Made by a program: the position numbers and the translations under genes. From assembly GCA_046048875.1 (NCBI GenBank), contig JBJOFG010000011.1:1-64000 (forward strand): a stretch of DNA of 64,000 nucleotides, written 5' to 3'. The notes under the pieces were generated by a model, which saw nothing but the letters and a program-made list of their open reading frames with translations, did no database searches and was not told where the DNA came from. The DNA comes from CAIZGX01 sp046048875 (GTDB lineage: Bacteria > Bacteroidota > Bacteroidia > Flavobacteriales_D > Sanyastnellaceae). Positions 1 through 7,349 of this stretch are shown in pieces. Each line of letters opens with the position of its first letter. The first letter of the stretch is position 1.

Positions 1-1
1 C

Positions 2-136
2 AATGAATCAGAATTAGAAAAAATCATGAGCTTACTCAAAAAGGAAGATGCGAAAAAATTGAAGCACGATTTGAAACTAGCCCCTGCAAGAATAAGTGAT
101 TTTGTTATTAAGAACTTTTTAAAACAAACAGTATGA
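2..136 (+). CDS. C-terminal end of a probable AbiEi-like (DUF6088-type) antitoxin, partial
   Basis: An open frame enters from the left edge and ends at a TGA at 134-136. The last 44 residues are visible and are rich in Lys and Leu, ending in SDFVIKNFLKQTV. The stop overlaps the ATG of the next gene in an ATGA arrangement, which implies translational coupling. The downstream gene is an AbiEii-type nucleotidyltransferase, whose partner in type IV toxin-antitoxin pairs is an AbiEi family winged-helix antitoxin encoded immediately upstream. The identity is inferred from that position only; the visible fragment is too short to show the DNA-binding domain. Confidence 0.5.
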   Translation, partial: NESELEKIMSLLKKEDAKKLKHDLKLAPARISDFVIKNFLKQTV

Positions 137-1146
137 TTGGGTGGCTTCAAAATCTTAATGAGAATGCTCGTAGAATCTCATTGAATCAAGCTTCATTGAA
201 TTCAGGAATAACTTCAAAGGCAATTGAGAAGGATTGGTGGGTTACACTTGTTTTAAGGATGTTATTCACTTCAAAGTATGCGCCGTATTTTGCTTTTAAA
301 GGAGGCACATCTTTAAGCAAAGGATGGGGAATAATAGATCGATTTTCAGAAGATATCGATATTGCATTGAATTCAGAAGCATTCGGAATGCCATATAAAG
401 ATAAACCATCAAAAACGTTTGTTGAGCAATTACGCAGAGAAGGTTGTTTATTTACAAGTAATGAAATTGCCACTGAATTATTGGCACAGTTCGAAAAGCT
501 GCAAATTCCAGTTGAGCTGTTTTCTATAGAGGTAGAAGCCGTAAGAAAGGATATGCCCGACACAGACCCTCAAACGATATATGTGAACTACAAATCTTTA
601 TTTGAGCCTAATCCATATTTGCAGGATAGGGTTAAAATAGAATTTAGTGTGCGTTCACAGAAAGAACCAAACGACAGTCGCATAATGCGAACCCTTTTGA
701 ATAACTACTTTCCTAATGAAATTTATGGCGAGGAGTCATTTGAGGTTACTACCATTCATCCCAGCAGAACTTTTATTGAGAAAATCCTTTTATTGCATGA
801 AGAGTACAATCGAGAGGATGAGAGTAAAATGAGAACCTATCGAATGTCTCGTCATTACTACGACTTGTACCGAATAAACAAAGAATATTCAAACACATTA
901 TCCGACATTTCTTTTATTGAAGATATCATTGAACATCGTAAATTATATTCTAGACTAAGACATTTCGATTACAGTACACTTTGCATTGGACAAATTTCTA
1001 TCATACCTGCGGAAACGATATTAATGAAGTTGAAAAGTGACTATGATGAAATGGCAAAGGAAATGATGTATGGTGATGTGCCAACTTTTGCTGAAGTAGT
1101 CGATGTCGTGAGAACAATTCAAGATTCGTTCAATCGAAAATTATAA
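133..1146 (+). CDS. AbiEii/AbiGii-family nucleotidyltransferase toxin
   Basis: 337 residues. The N-terminal half has the nucleotidyltransferase signature FKGGTSLSKGW (about residues 56-66) followed by DRFSEDIDIAL, which supplies the GG(S/T) loop and the metal-binding Asp pair. This is the pattern of the PF08843 AbiEii toxins, which belong to the DNA polymerase beta-like superfamily; characterised members transfer nucleotides to tRNA or other targets and cause growth arrest or phage abortive infection. The later stretch SRHYYDLYR matches the conserved helical region of these proteins. The ATG overlaps the stop of the presumed antitoxin gene. The two genes would form a type IV toxin-antitoxin or abortive-infection pair. 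The family is well supported; the cellular target is unknown. Confidence 0.85.
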   Translation: MIGWLQNLNENARRISLNQASLNSGITSKAIEKDWWVTLVLRMLFTSKYAPYFAFKGGTSLSKGWGIIDRFSEDIDIALNSEAFGMPYKDKPSKTFVEQLRREGCLFTSNEIATELLAQFEKLQIPVELFSIEVEAVRKDMPDTDPQTIYVNYKSLFEPNPYLQDRVKIEFSVRSQKEPNDSRIMRTLLNNYFPNEIYGEESFEVTTIHPSRTFIEKILLLHEEYNREDESKMRTYRMSRHYYDLYRINKEYSNTLSDISFIEDIIEHRKLYSRLRHFDYSTLCIGQISIIPAETILMKLKSDYDEMAKEMMYGDVPTFAEVVDVVRTIQDSFNRKL

Positions 1147-1460
1147 CCCTTTTCCAATGTTCATTTATCCAAATATTCACTGTTCATTGGGGTATCTTTT
1201 GAATAGATGATATCAAGTAAAAAACAGAAAATATTTTATCGTTCTTTATTGTTGCTGACTTGTAACTCAACAAAGTCAAAATCTGATGAGTAGTTGCTCA
1301 TTTGTTGCTCGAAATAAACGTGAAACTCAGTAAAACCAAGGGTTTTCAGAGTTGTATTTTGTTTTCAGTTTCTGTATTGGGAAGTAACCATAGAATTGTG
1401 CACACACTCTGTGCACAAATTTTCTTTATGTGAGTCTCATTTGGGGAGCTAATGATTAAT
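1147..1460. other. 314-base intergenic region between the two toxin modules
   Basis: AT-rich spacer between the converging AbiEii and hipT genes. No open frame of convincing length is visible. It holds AAAACC-AAG-GGTTTT near 1334-1348, a small symmetric element, and a perfect 9-base inverted repeat at 1396-1418, listed separately. No tRNA gene or integrase remnant was recognised. Confidence 0.6.
1396..1418. repeat. Perfect inverted repeat with TGTGCACA cores
   Basis: TTGTGCACA (1396-1404) and TGTGCACAA (1410-1418) are exact reverse complements separated by CACTC. Each arm also contains the self-complementary octamer TGTGCACA, so the element is both a hairpin and a tandem palindrome. It lies 43 bases beyond the hipT stop. 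A run of T follows on the plus strand (AAATTTTCTTT), so it could terminate the AbiEii transcript; the symmetry also fits a protein or recombinase binding site. Confidence 0.6.
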
Positions 1461-2399
1461 TCAAGAAAAAAGCTTCTTATGTCTTTTCTGTATTAGAGCA
1501 ACAAATTCCTCCTTCATTTCATCAGAAAGAAAGCTTCTTTTTATACACGAAATCCAAGTTTGAAGAATCGATTCAAATCTGTTGTAGATTGATGCTAAAG
1601 ACTTTTCATTTATTTGAAGTGAAGCAGCAAATACATCGAAGTCTTGGCGCTTCAGTCGACTCTTCTTTCCATTTATGGTTAATGCCGATTCTTCTTTGTC
1701 CTCGGGCATTACAATGGCTGTGTTCACCAAATCATAAGCCGGCGAAAGTTCAAATTCTCCAAGAGAATTTTCAATCAGAGAGAAATTCTTCAAGTGCATA
1801 TCTGCATTCCCGGTGAGATAGCAGAAGAGAACCAATTCGAAAAGTCGCTGCGATTCAAATCCTTTGTTGAACGTGTAAGAACGCATGAGTTTGCCAACCT
1901 TTTCTATAGAACCACGGTATTTATGCTCGGTGAGATTTTCACTGAGTTGACAGAAATCTTCCACAGCAATTTTCGCGTTTTTACTTCGGTCGAAACGTTG
2001 AGTGATGTAGGCCAGTTCACCAGATTTCAATCTGATTAAAGCATGCTTCGCTGTCTTAATTTTTATCAATTCAGCCAAGTGCATGGTTAGATCTTCGTTT
2101 TCAGGAAGCTCTTTGAAATGTGTCGATGGCGGTTTCAAAATGTAGTCGCCATGCAATCCCACAATCGTTAAGCGAGAAGGTTCGTTTCTATGTTTTTCAA
2201 CGTTAATAGAGAGCTTAGCCTGAACACCAGTAATAGCCTTACTTTTTAATATGTTCTGCCTTGCCATCTCTTCCAAATCCTGCATGTCGAAATGAATTTC
2301 GGGCAATTGCGCAGCATTGAATAATTTTTTAGTGCACGCCGAATGGAAATCGACTTGCCCTTCTTCCATAGGCAAATAACAAAATAGACACTTGCTCAT
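1461..2399 (-). CDS. hipT: HipT-like Ser/Thr kinase toxin (HipA C-terminal kinase)
   Basis: 312 residues forming the kinase half of a split HipA. The start has a zinc-knuckle-like set (CLFC at residues 4-7, then HSAC at 19-22) common in Bacteroidota versions. The Gly-rich loop is AITGVQAK (55-62), a candidate ATP-binding Lys is K89 in YILKPP, the catalytic loop is GNADMHLKN with D200, and the metal-binding Asp is D223 in SPAYDLVN. HipA-family kinases inactivate a translation factor (GltX for E. coli HipA, TrpS for E. coli O127 HipT) by phosphorylation. The gene overlaps hipS by 4 bases. Where HipA has Ser150 the loop has Ala55, and Thr57 is two residues on, so any loop autophosphorylation would have to use the Thr. 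Confidence 0.85.
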   Translation of the reverse strand: MSKCLFCYLPMEEGQVDFHSACTKKLFNAAQLPEIHFDMQDLEEMARQNILKSKAITGVQAKLSINVEKHRNEPSRLTIVGLHGDYILKPPSTHFKELPENEDLTMHLAELIKIKTAKHALIRLKSGELAYITQRFDRSKNAKIAVEDFCQLSENLTEHKYRGSIEKVGKLMRSYTFNKGFESQRLFELVLFCYLTGNADMHLKNFSLIENSLGEFELSPAYDLVNTAIVMPEDKEESALTINGKKSRLKRQDFDVFAASLQINEKSLASIYNRFESILQTWISCIKRSFLSDEMKEEFVALIQKRHKKLFS

Positions 2400-2722
2400 G
2401 ACTCCATTTCTTTAGCGATGATTGAAACACAACCTATGCAATCTTTGCACAAGGTTAACAAAAGTCCAAATCGATCGTTTGGTTTTATTTTCCAATTTCT
2501 AACCGCAATAGTTAAAAGCCAACCCTCTGGTATTAATCCATCGAAAAATGGAAACAGTACTTTGCTTGTATAGGCTTTCTGTTGCAAGGGCATTGTCAAA
2601 CTAATAGGCTTGGATAGTGGATTTGATAAATACTCTTCCGTGTACTGAAATTCAAATCCGTCGTCAGTCTCTTGAATAATACCGGCAAATTCGTTCTTGT
2701 AAAAAACACTTCCTTCTCTCAT
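2396..2722 (-). CDS. hipS: HipS-like protein (HipA N-terminal subdomain 1)
   Basis: 108 residues matching the N-subdomain 1 of HipA as a free protein. The recognisable core is PISLTMPL (39-46), then LFPFFDGLIPEGWLL (56-70) and GCVSI near the end. In the HipBST system of E. coli O127 the separate HipS is the antitoxin for the kinase HipT and a Trp of HipS approaches the kinase active site; W68 in PEGWLL is the likely counterpart (from memory of the family). The gene overlaps hipB by 4 bases and hipT by 4 bases, so the three are co-translated. Confidence 0.82.
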   Translation of the reverse strand: MREGSVFYKNEFAGIIQETDDGFEFQYTEEYLSNPLSKPISLTMPLQQKAYTSKVLFPFFDGLIPEGWLLTIAVRNWKIKPNDRFGLLLTLCKDCIGCVSIIAKEMES

Positions 2723-2925
2723 GATTCAGATTTTTGAATGACACCCAATTCACTTCCAAAGAGTGACAAGACTTGATTCACTTTATCGAGCTGAACGGTC
2801 TGCTTTCCCTGTTCTAACTCGCGAACAAAGCGAAGCCCAACACCAGCTCGTTCGGCCAATTCAGGCTGAGTTAGTTTAAGTTGCTTCCTTTTTTCTTTAA
2901 TGAAAATCCCAATGTTCGCGCTCAT
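2719..2925 (-). CDS. hipB: HipB-like Cro/C1 helix-turn-helix repressor
   Basis: 68 residues, a minimal XRE-type helix-turn-helix protein: IKEKRKQLKLTQPELAERAGV (helices 1-2), then GLRFVRELEQGKQTVQLDKV (recognition helix and helix 4). First gene of the hipB-hipS-hipT operon, with 4-base overlaps. HipB proteins bind palindromes in their own promoter and repress the operon, usually with HipA or HipT as co-repressor. The region immediately upstream carries three palindromes that fit as operators, and a Bacteroidota -7 box sits between the first two. Confidence 0.87.
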   Translation of the reverse strand: MSANIGIFIKEKRKQLKLTQPELAERAGVGLRFVRELEQGKQTVQLDKVNQVLSLFGSELGVIQKSES

Positions 2926-2928
2926 TTG

Positions 2929-2946
2929 TATACCCTTTAGGGTGCA
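2929..2946. promoter_or_regulatory. Operator-like palindrome 1 of hipBST
   Basis: TATACCC-TTTA-GGGTGCA, core arms ACCC (2932-2935) and GGGT (2940-2943), centre 2937.5. It begins 4 bases before the hipB ATG, over the expected transcription start, so occupancy would block the operon. Confidence 0.6.
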
Positions 2947-2952
2947 AATATA
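2945..2952 (-). promoter_or_regulatory. Bacteroidota -7 box of the hipBST operon
   Basis: Minus strand reads TATATTTG, an exact TAnnTTTG box, 19 bases before the hipB start codon. It implies a very short leader. No clear TTG at -33 is visible, but operator 2 covers that position. Confidence 0.6.
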
Positions 2953-2969
2953 GAAAATAAATCAATTTA

Positions 2970-2987
2970 TATACCTTTTAGGGTATA
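2970..2987. promoter_or_regulatory. Operator-like palindrome 2 of hipBST
   Basis: TATACC (2970-2975) and GGTATA (2982-2987) are exact inverted repeats with spacer TTTTAG. Aligned on the ACCn-TTTA-GGGT core the centre is 2978.5, 41 bases from palindrome 1. It covers the -33 region of the hipB promoter. Confidence 0.6.
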
Positions 2988-3011
2988 ATTTATTTGATTC
3001 TAATTCATTTA

Positions 3012-3025
3012 ACCCCGTAAGGGTA
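3012..3025. promoter_or_regulatory. Operator-like palindrome 3 between hipB and the esterase gene
   Basis: ACCCCGTAAGGGTA, core CCCC-GTAA-GGGT, centre 3018.5, 40 bases from palindrome 2. The three centres are thus about four helical turns apart on one face of the DNA. It is the weakest of the three matches. Confidence 0.5.
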
Positions 3026-3075
3026 CAGAAGAAGTTGTTTAACAAACCCAAATCGAATTCTCATTACATTTAGAC

Positions 3076-4206
3076 ATGAGATATTTAGTCCTTTTCCTTT
3101 TATTGCCGTTTGTATCATTCGGACAGCAAACCATTAACGAAACCATGCTGCACGATGGAATAACTCGCAGCTATACCATCTATGTTCCCGCAAGTTATAC
3201 TCCAGGCACACCCGCACCAATGGTGTTGAACTTTCACGGTTATACAAGCACTGCTTTCGAACAATTGTATTACGGCGATTTTCGTGCAATAGCAGACACA
3301 GCAGGGTTTCTACTCGTAGTTCCAAATGGAACACTCGACGCAACAGGAACAACCTATTGGAATTCGGGTTGGGGTGGAACAGTGGACGACATTGGTTTCA
3401 CAAGCGCGTTAATCGACGAGATTGCTTCCACCTATTCGGTGAATTTAAATCGTGTATACAGCACCGGCATGTCAAACGGCGGATTCATGAGTTACACCCT
3501 TGCGTGTTCACTCAGTGATCGCATTGCAGCCATTGCTTCGGTGACAGGATCCATGAATGTAGGACAAGACCAAACCTGCAACGCTACACATCCAACTCCT
3601 GTTATGGAAATTCACGGGACAGCGGATTTAACGGTTCCATATGATGGACAAACGTTCATGGAAGCCATTCCAAATGTTTTGTCGTATTGGGTGAACTTCA
3701 ACAATTGCAATGCAACTCCAGTAGTCACAGATGTTCCAAATACCAATCTAACCGACGGATGCACTGCCGTTCATTACGAATACACCGGGGGAACCAACGG
3801 AGTAGACGTGGAACATTATAAAATAATTGATGGTGGACACACATGGCCAGGTTCAATCTTTACCATCGGTGTTACAAACAACGACTTCATCGCTTCAAAA
3901 AAAATATGGCAGTTCTTCCTTCAATACGACATTAACGGAAGAATACAAGCCAATGCTGTGCATGATGCAACCGCAGAATCAATTTCAATTTTCCCCAATC
4001 CAACAAAAGATAAGTTGGTTGTTCAAGGATTAACGCAAAGCCTAACAACTTCGAATTGTCGCGTTTTTTCTGTTGAAGGAAAACAATGCGCTGTGAACTT
4101 TACAGAAAATAATTCAATAGACGTTAACACGTTGGAAAGCGGCGTTTACTTTTTGCGTTTGGAGACAATTGAAGGTGCTTCGAGTTACCAGTTTTTAAAA
4201 TTTTGA
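3076..4206 (+). CDS. Secreted PHB-depolymerase-like esterase with T9SS type A sorting domain
   Basis: 376 residues. Signal peptide of about 16 residues ending FGQ. The alpha/beta-hydrolase domain (about 20-290) has the nucleophile motif GMSNGG with Ser133, a probable acid Asp in HGTADLTVPY and a catalytic His in GGHTWPG, the pattern of the LpqC/poly(3-hydroxybutyrate) depolymerase and feruloyl esterase group. The last 75 residues (SIFPNPTKDKL to YFLRLET) are a type A sorting domain, so the enzyme is exported by the type IX system and probably attached to or released from the cell surface. It most likely hydrolyses ester bonds in polymers or polysaccharide side groups; the substrate cannot be read from the sequence. 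Transcribed away from hipB. Confidence 0.85.
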   Translation: MRYLVLFLLLPFVSFGQQTINETMLHDGITRSYTIYVPASYTPGTPAPMVLNFHGYTSTAFEQLYYGDFRAIADTAGFLLVVPNGTLDATGTTYWNSGWGGTVDDIGFTSALIDEIASTYSVNLNRVYSTGMSNGGFMSYTLACSLSDRIAAIASVTGSMNVGQDQTCNATHPTPVMEIHGTADLTVPYDGQTFMEAIPNVLSYWVNFNNCNATPVVTDVPNTNLTDGCTAVHYEYTGGTNGVDVEHYKIIDGGHTWPGSIFTIGVTNNDFIASKKIWQFFLQYDINGRIQANAVHDATAESISIFPNPTKDKLVVQGLTQSLTTSNCRVFSVEGKQCAVNFTENNSIDVNTLESGVYFLRLETIEGASSYQFLKF

Positions 4207-4226
4207 AATAGCGTATACAAGTCAAA

Positions 4227-4988
4227 ATGAATTTCATTCTCGCGCTCAAAGAAAAAAACGAAACACTGTACACCTTCGGTTTGCTTTGTTTGGCTTTTTC
4301 AATTCTCTTTCTTGCATTGACTAAACTGTCAAGCACACAGGTATACAACGTGAGTGCGTGGTACAAGCCTTTCAAATTTGCTTTCTCGACATTCCTATTC
4401 GCATGGGCAATGATTTGGTATTGTTCCTATTTGTCCGATTTCAATATTACGCGATTCAATTGGGCCATTATTTTGTTGCTCGGATTCGAAATCATCTACA
4501 TCGCTATTCAAGCAGGAAGAGGACAGCTTTCGCACTACAATTCAACGTCACCCTTTTACAGTTTTTTGTATTCATGCATGGCGTTGGCGGCGACACTTGT
4601 TACCATCTATACCGCTTATGTTGGCTACCTGTTTTTCGTGAACGACTTTCCTGAATTGCCGAATTATTATTTGTGGGCGATTCGTTTAGGGATTTTCATT
4701 TTCGTGATCTTTTCTTTCGAAGGTTTTGTGATGGGCTCGCGATTAACACATACCATAGGCGGTCCAGACGGTGAAGCTGGAATTCCATTGTTGAATTGGA
4801 GCACGAAATACGGAGATCCGCGTATTGCTCATTTTATTGGAATGCACGCCTTGCAAGTGATTCCTGTTGTATCTTTTTATTTATTGAAAAACACCAAAGC
4901 AACGGTAGTTCTTGGAATTCTGTATTTCGCTTTGGCGGTGTTTACGTTGGTGCAGGCGTTGCAAGGGAGGTCACTTTTTGGGAAGTGA
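4227..4988 (+). CDS. Uncharacterised polytopic membrane protein
   Basis: 253 residues with about seven hydrophobic segments (starting near residues 13, 47, 72, 110, 147, 200 and 222). A conserved-looking loop GSRLTHTIGGPDGEAGIPLLNWSTKYGDPRIAHFIGMHALQ contains several His and acidic residues and may be the functional site; it lies between the fifth and sixth helices. Starts 20 bases after the esterase gene, so it may share its transcript. No family function is recognised. Confidence 0.6.
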   Translation: MNFILALKEKNETLYTFGLLCLAFSILFLALTKLSSTQVYNVSAWYKPFKFAFSTFLFAWAMIWYCSYLSDFNITRFNWAIILLLGFEIIYIAIQAGRGQLSHYNSTSPFYSFLYSCMALAATLVTIYTAYVGYLFFVNDFPELPNYYLWAIRLGIFIFVIFSFEGFVMGSRLTHTIGGPDGEAGIPLLNWSTKYGDPRIAHFIGMHALQVIPVVSFYLLKNTKATVVLGILYFALAVFTLVQALQGRSLFGK

Positions 4989-5048
4989 CGCTGCGCGCGT
5001 TCGAACTTTTAGAATGCTCAATTGTTCATTAGAAAAGATGAATAAATT

Positions 5049-6521
5049 GTGCAAGCGATAAATATAGTTTGGTTGAAACGCGATTTGAGGTTCGTAGATC
5101 ACGAGCCTCTTTTTCATGCGCAGGGAGCTGAACTACCTTTTGTTCTTCTATACATCTTCGAACCTTCGGTGATGAATCACCACGATTCAGATGTGCGTCA
5201 TTGGCGATTCGTTTATGAGTCGCTTCATGATTTGAATCAACGACTGAAGCCATTCAATAAACACATTGAAATCTTTCACGAGGAAGCCATGCGTGTGTTC
5301 GAGGAACTGACTTTGAACTTCAACATACAGACTGTTTTTTCTTCGCAAGAATCGGGAAACCTATTGACGTACGAACGAGACATTAACATTTCGGAATTCT
5401 TTCAATCTAAAAATATTCAATGGAATGAATTTCAAACCAACGGCGTCGTGAGAAGATTGAAGTCTCGTCCGCAATGGCCGAAGATGTGGGAAGATACCAT
5501 GCGAACGCCGACCTTCAATATTCAGTTAGAAGCTCTTCGCGTATTTAATTTCAATTCGGAAATTCATTTTCATTCCAATCGAAATTCCCTTCCAATCGAA
5601 ATCACCGAACGCAATCCGAATTTTCAACCCGGTGGAGAATCGTGGGCGTGGAAGTACTTGAAGAATTTCATTGCGGAACGAAGTGTCAATTACAGCAAAC
5701 ACATCAGTAGTCCTTCACTCAGTCGGAAAGGATGCAGTCGTCTTTCTCCATACTTGGCCTATGGAAACATAAGTATGCGAGCGGTTTATCAGTATACCGT
5801 TCAACATTATCAGACTTCAAAAAATAAGCGTGCACTTTCAAATTTCATTTCGCGCTTGCATTGGCATTGCCATTTCATTCAAAAATTTGAAACAGAATGT
5901 CGGTATGAAATAGAGAACATCAATCGCGCTTACAACGTTTTGGAAAAGCCGAAGAATGAAGTGTACATAAAGGCCTGGCAGGAAGGAATGACGGGCGTTC
6001 CCTTGGTAGATGCTTGTATGCGCTGTTTGAAGGAAACGGGCTACATCAACTTCCGCATGCGAGCGATGGTGGTTTCATTTTTCGTTTTCAACTTGTGGCA
6101 AGACTGGCGCGAGCTTCATTTTTTAGCGCGCATGTTTCTCGATTACGAACCTGGAATTCACTATCCGCAAATTCAAATGCAAAGCGGAACCACGGGCATC
6201 AACACCATTCGCATTTACAATCCGATTACGAATTCAGAAAAGCACGATGCGAATGGAGAATTCATTAAGCGTTGGATTCCTGAATTGCGAAACATTCCAG
6301 AAGCTTTTGTTCATGAGCCACACAAACTTTCGGTGATAGAGCAGGAGATGTATGGATGTGTCATTGGAAAGGACTATCCAATGCCGATTGTCGATGTTGA
6401 AGAAACGAGAAAGCGTGCAAGTGATATTGTTTGGAGCTTCAGAAAAAAAGACGAAGTGAAGGTGGAAGGAAAACGTATTTTGAAGAAGCACGTGAGTCGT
6501 ACGAATTCAAAAAGGAAATAG
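5049..6521 (+). CDS. Cryptochrome/deoxyribodipyrimidine photolyase family protein
   Basis: 490 residues from a GTG start; no ATG is in frame upstream and the protein begins at the expected IVWLKRDLRFVDHEPL. It has the N-terminal antenna-binding alpha/beta domain (1-130) and the C-terminal FAD-binding helical domain: CSRLSPYLAYGNISMRAVYQ, then TGVPLVDACMRCLKETGY (about 315), then RIYNPITNSEKHD and WIPELRNIP. Photolyases use blue light to repair UV photoproducts; cryptochromes sense light. Where E. coli PhrB has GGWQWAAS with Trp382 and Trp384, this protein has HYPQIQMQ, so the usual flavin-proximal tryptophan is absent. Repair versus signalling cannot be decided. Confidence 0.85.
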   Translation: MQAINIVWLKRDLRFVDHEPLFHAQGAELPFVLLYIFEPSVMNHHDSDVRHWRFVYESLHDLNQRLKPFNKHIEIFHEEAMRVFEELTLNFNIQTVFSSQESGNLLTYERDINISEFFQSKNIQWNEFQTNGVVRRLKSRPQWPKMWEDTMRTPTFNIQLEALRVFNFNSEIHFHSNRNSLPIEITERNPNFQPGGESWAWKYLKNFIAERSVNYSKHISSPSLSRKGCSRLSPYLAYGNISMRAVYQYTVQHYQTSKNKRALSNFISRLHWHCHFIQKFETECRYEIENINRAYNVLEKPKNEVYIKAWQEGMTGVPLVDACMRCLKETGYINFRMRAMVVSFFVFNLWQDWRELHFLARMFLDYEPGIHYPQIQMQSGTTGINTIRIYNPITNSEKHDANGEFIKRWIPELRNIPEAFVHEPHKLSVIEQEMYGCVIGKDYPMPIVDVEETRKRASDIVWSFRKKDEVKVEGKRILKKHVSRTNSKRK

Positions 6522-6562
6522 TTGAACTGTTTCATTCTATTTTAGCGTTCAGATTTTGAACA

Positions 6563-7339
6563 ATGAAATACTTCTTTGCGGTTGCCGCTTTCCTTTCAAC
6601 AAGTTTTGCATTTGCCATTGAAAACTATCAAGCAAATGAAGCCCTAAACGTACTAACTATATCAGGGGTTAAGTTACGTGAAAAGCCTGGTGGGAATGTC
6701 CTTCAATCTATACCGTATGCAGCAAAAGTTGTTACGTTGGAGGCAAAGAATAACAATTTCCCCACCCAAGTGGAAGGCATTAGTGGCTCTTGGGTGAAAG
6801 TGAAATTCAACGATAAAATTGGATATGTGTTCGATGGGTTTCTTTCACGATTGCCCGCACCAAGCTTAACCGATGCAAACCTTCGAGCCTATGCGAAGCG
6901 CGAATTCAAAGCGTTGAGCGATGACCTGCCATTAGCATTTATGGAGGACAGTGATTTGGGAGCAACAGGAAGTAATGTTGTGTTTTTTGAATGGAACAAT
7001 CAGCGTTTGGCCTATTCCAATTATTTCTATTACGAAGGAGGAAGCGAGAGCATTTGCATTCCTGGCATTTCCATTGAAGAAGGTTACCTATTGATGCGCA
7101 TTCTGGAACGAGACGCATACGAGTATGCATTGAAAGAACCGAATCATCCGGAGGGTTACGATATGCGTCAGCTAACCGAGTTTTTATACAATGGGGTTTC
7201 GATCAAATCGAATGACGACGGAACAACAAGTGAAGTTTACAATTACTACACGGCAGATTTATCACTAGGCTGTGATTTTATTGTTACCGTTTCGAAAAAG
7301 GATCAATTCGTAATTATTAACGTTGGCGGAGGCTGCTAA
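6563..7339 (+). CDS. Secreted protein with bacterial SH3 domain
   Basis: 258 residues with a signal peptide (MKYFFAVAAFLSTSFAFA). Residues 30-95 form a bacterial SH3 (SH3b) domain: VKLREKPGGNVLQSIPYAAKV then GSWVKVKFNDKIGYVFDGFL, a fold used to bind peptidoglycan or peptides. The rest (100-258) has no recognised domain and ends in a segment with three Cys. The stop lies inside the possible TTG-extended start of the next frame, but the real downstream start is 10 bases after it. Confidence 0.7.
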   Translation: MKYFFAVAAFLSTSFAFAIENYQANEALNVLTISGVKLREKPGGNVLQSIPYAAKVVTLEAKNNNFPTQVEGISGSWVKVKFNDKIGYVFDGFLSRLPAPSLTDANLRAYAKREFKALSDDLPLAFMEDSDLGATGSNVVFFEWNNQRLAYSNYFYYEGGSESICIPGISIEEGYLLMRILERDAYEYALKEPNHPEGYDMRQLTEFLYNGVSIKSNDDGTTSEVYNYYTADLSLGCDFIVTVSKKDQFVIINVGGGC

Positions 7340-7349
7340 TTTTGTTCGA

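Noticed and set aside
186..563. 125-residue frame opposite the AbiEii gene
   Set aside because: Antisense to the conserved nucleotidyltransferase core; no evidence of an independent gene.
1334..1348. AAAACCAAGGGTTTT element similar to AAAACCAGGTGTTTT near 34903
   Set aside because: The similarity is about 20 bases in AT-rich spacers and both could be weak terminators; too short to call a repeat family.
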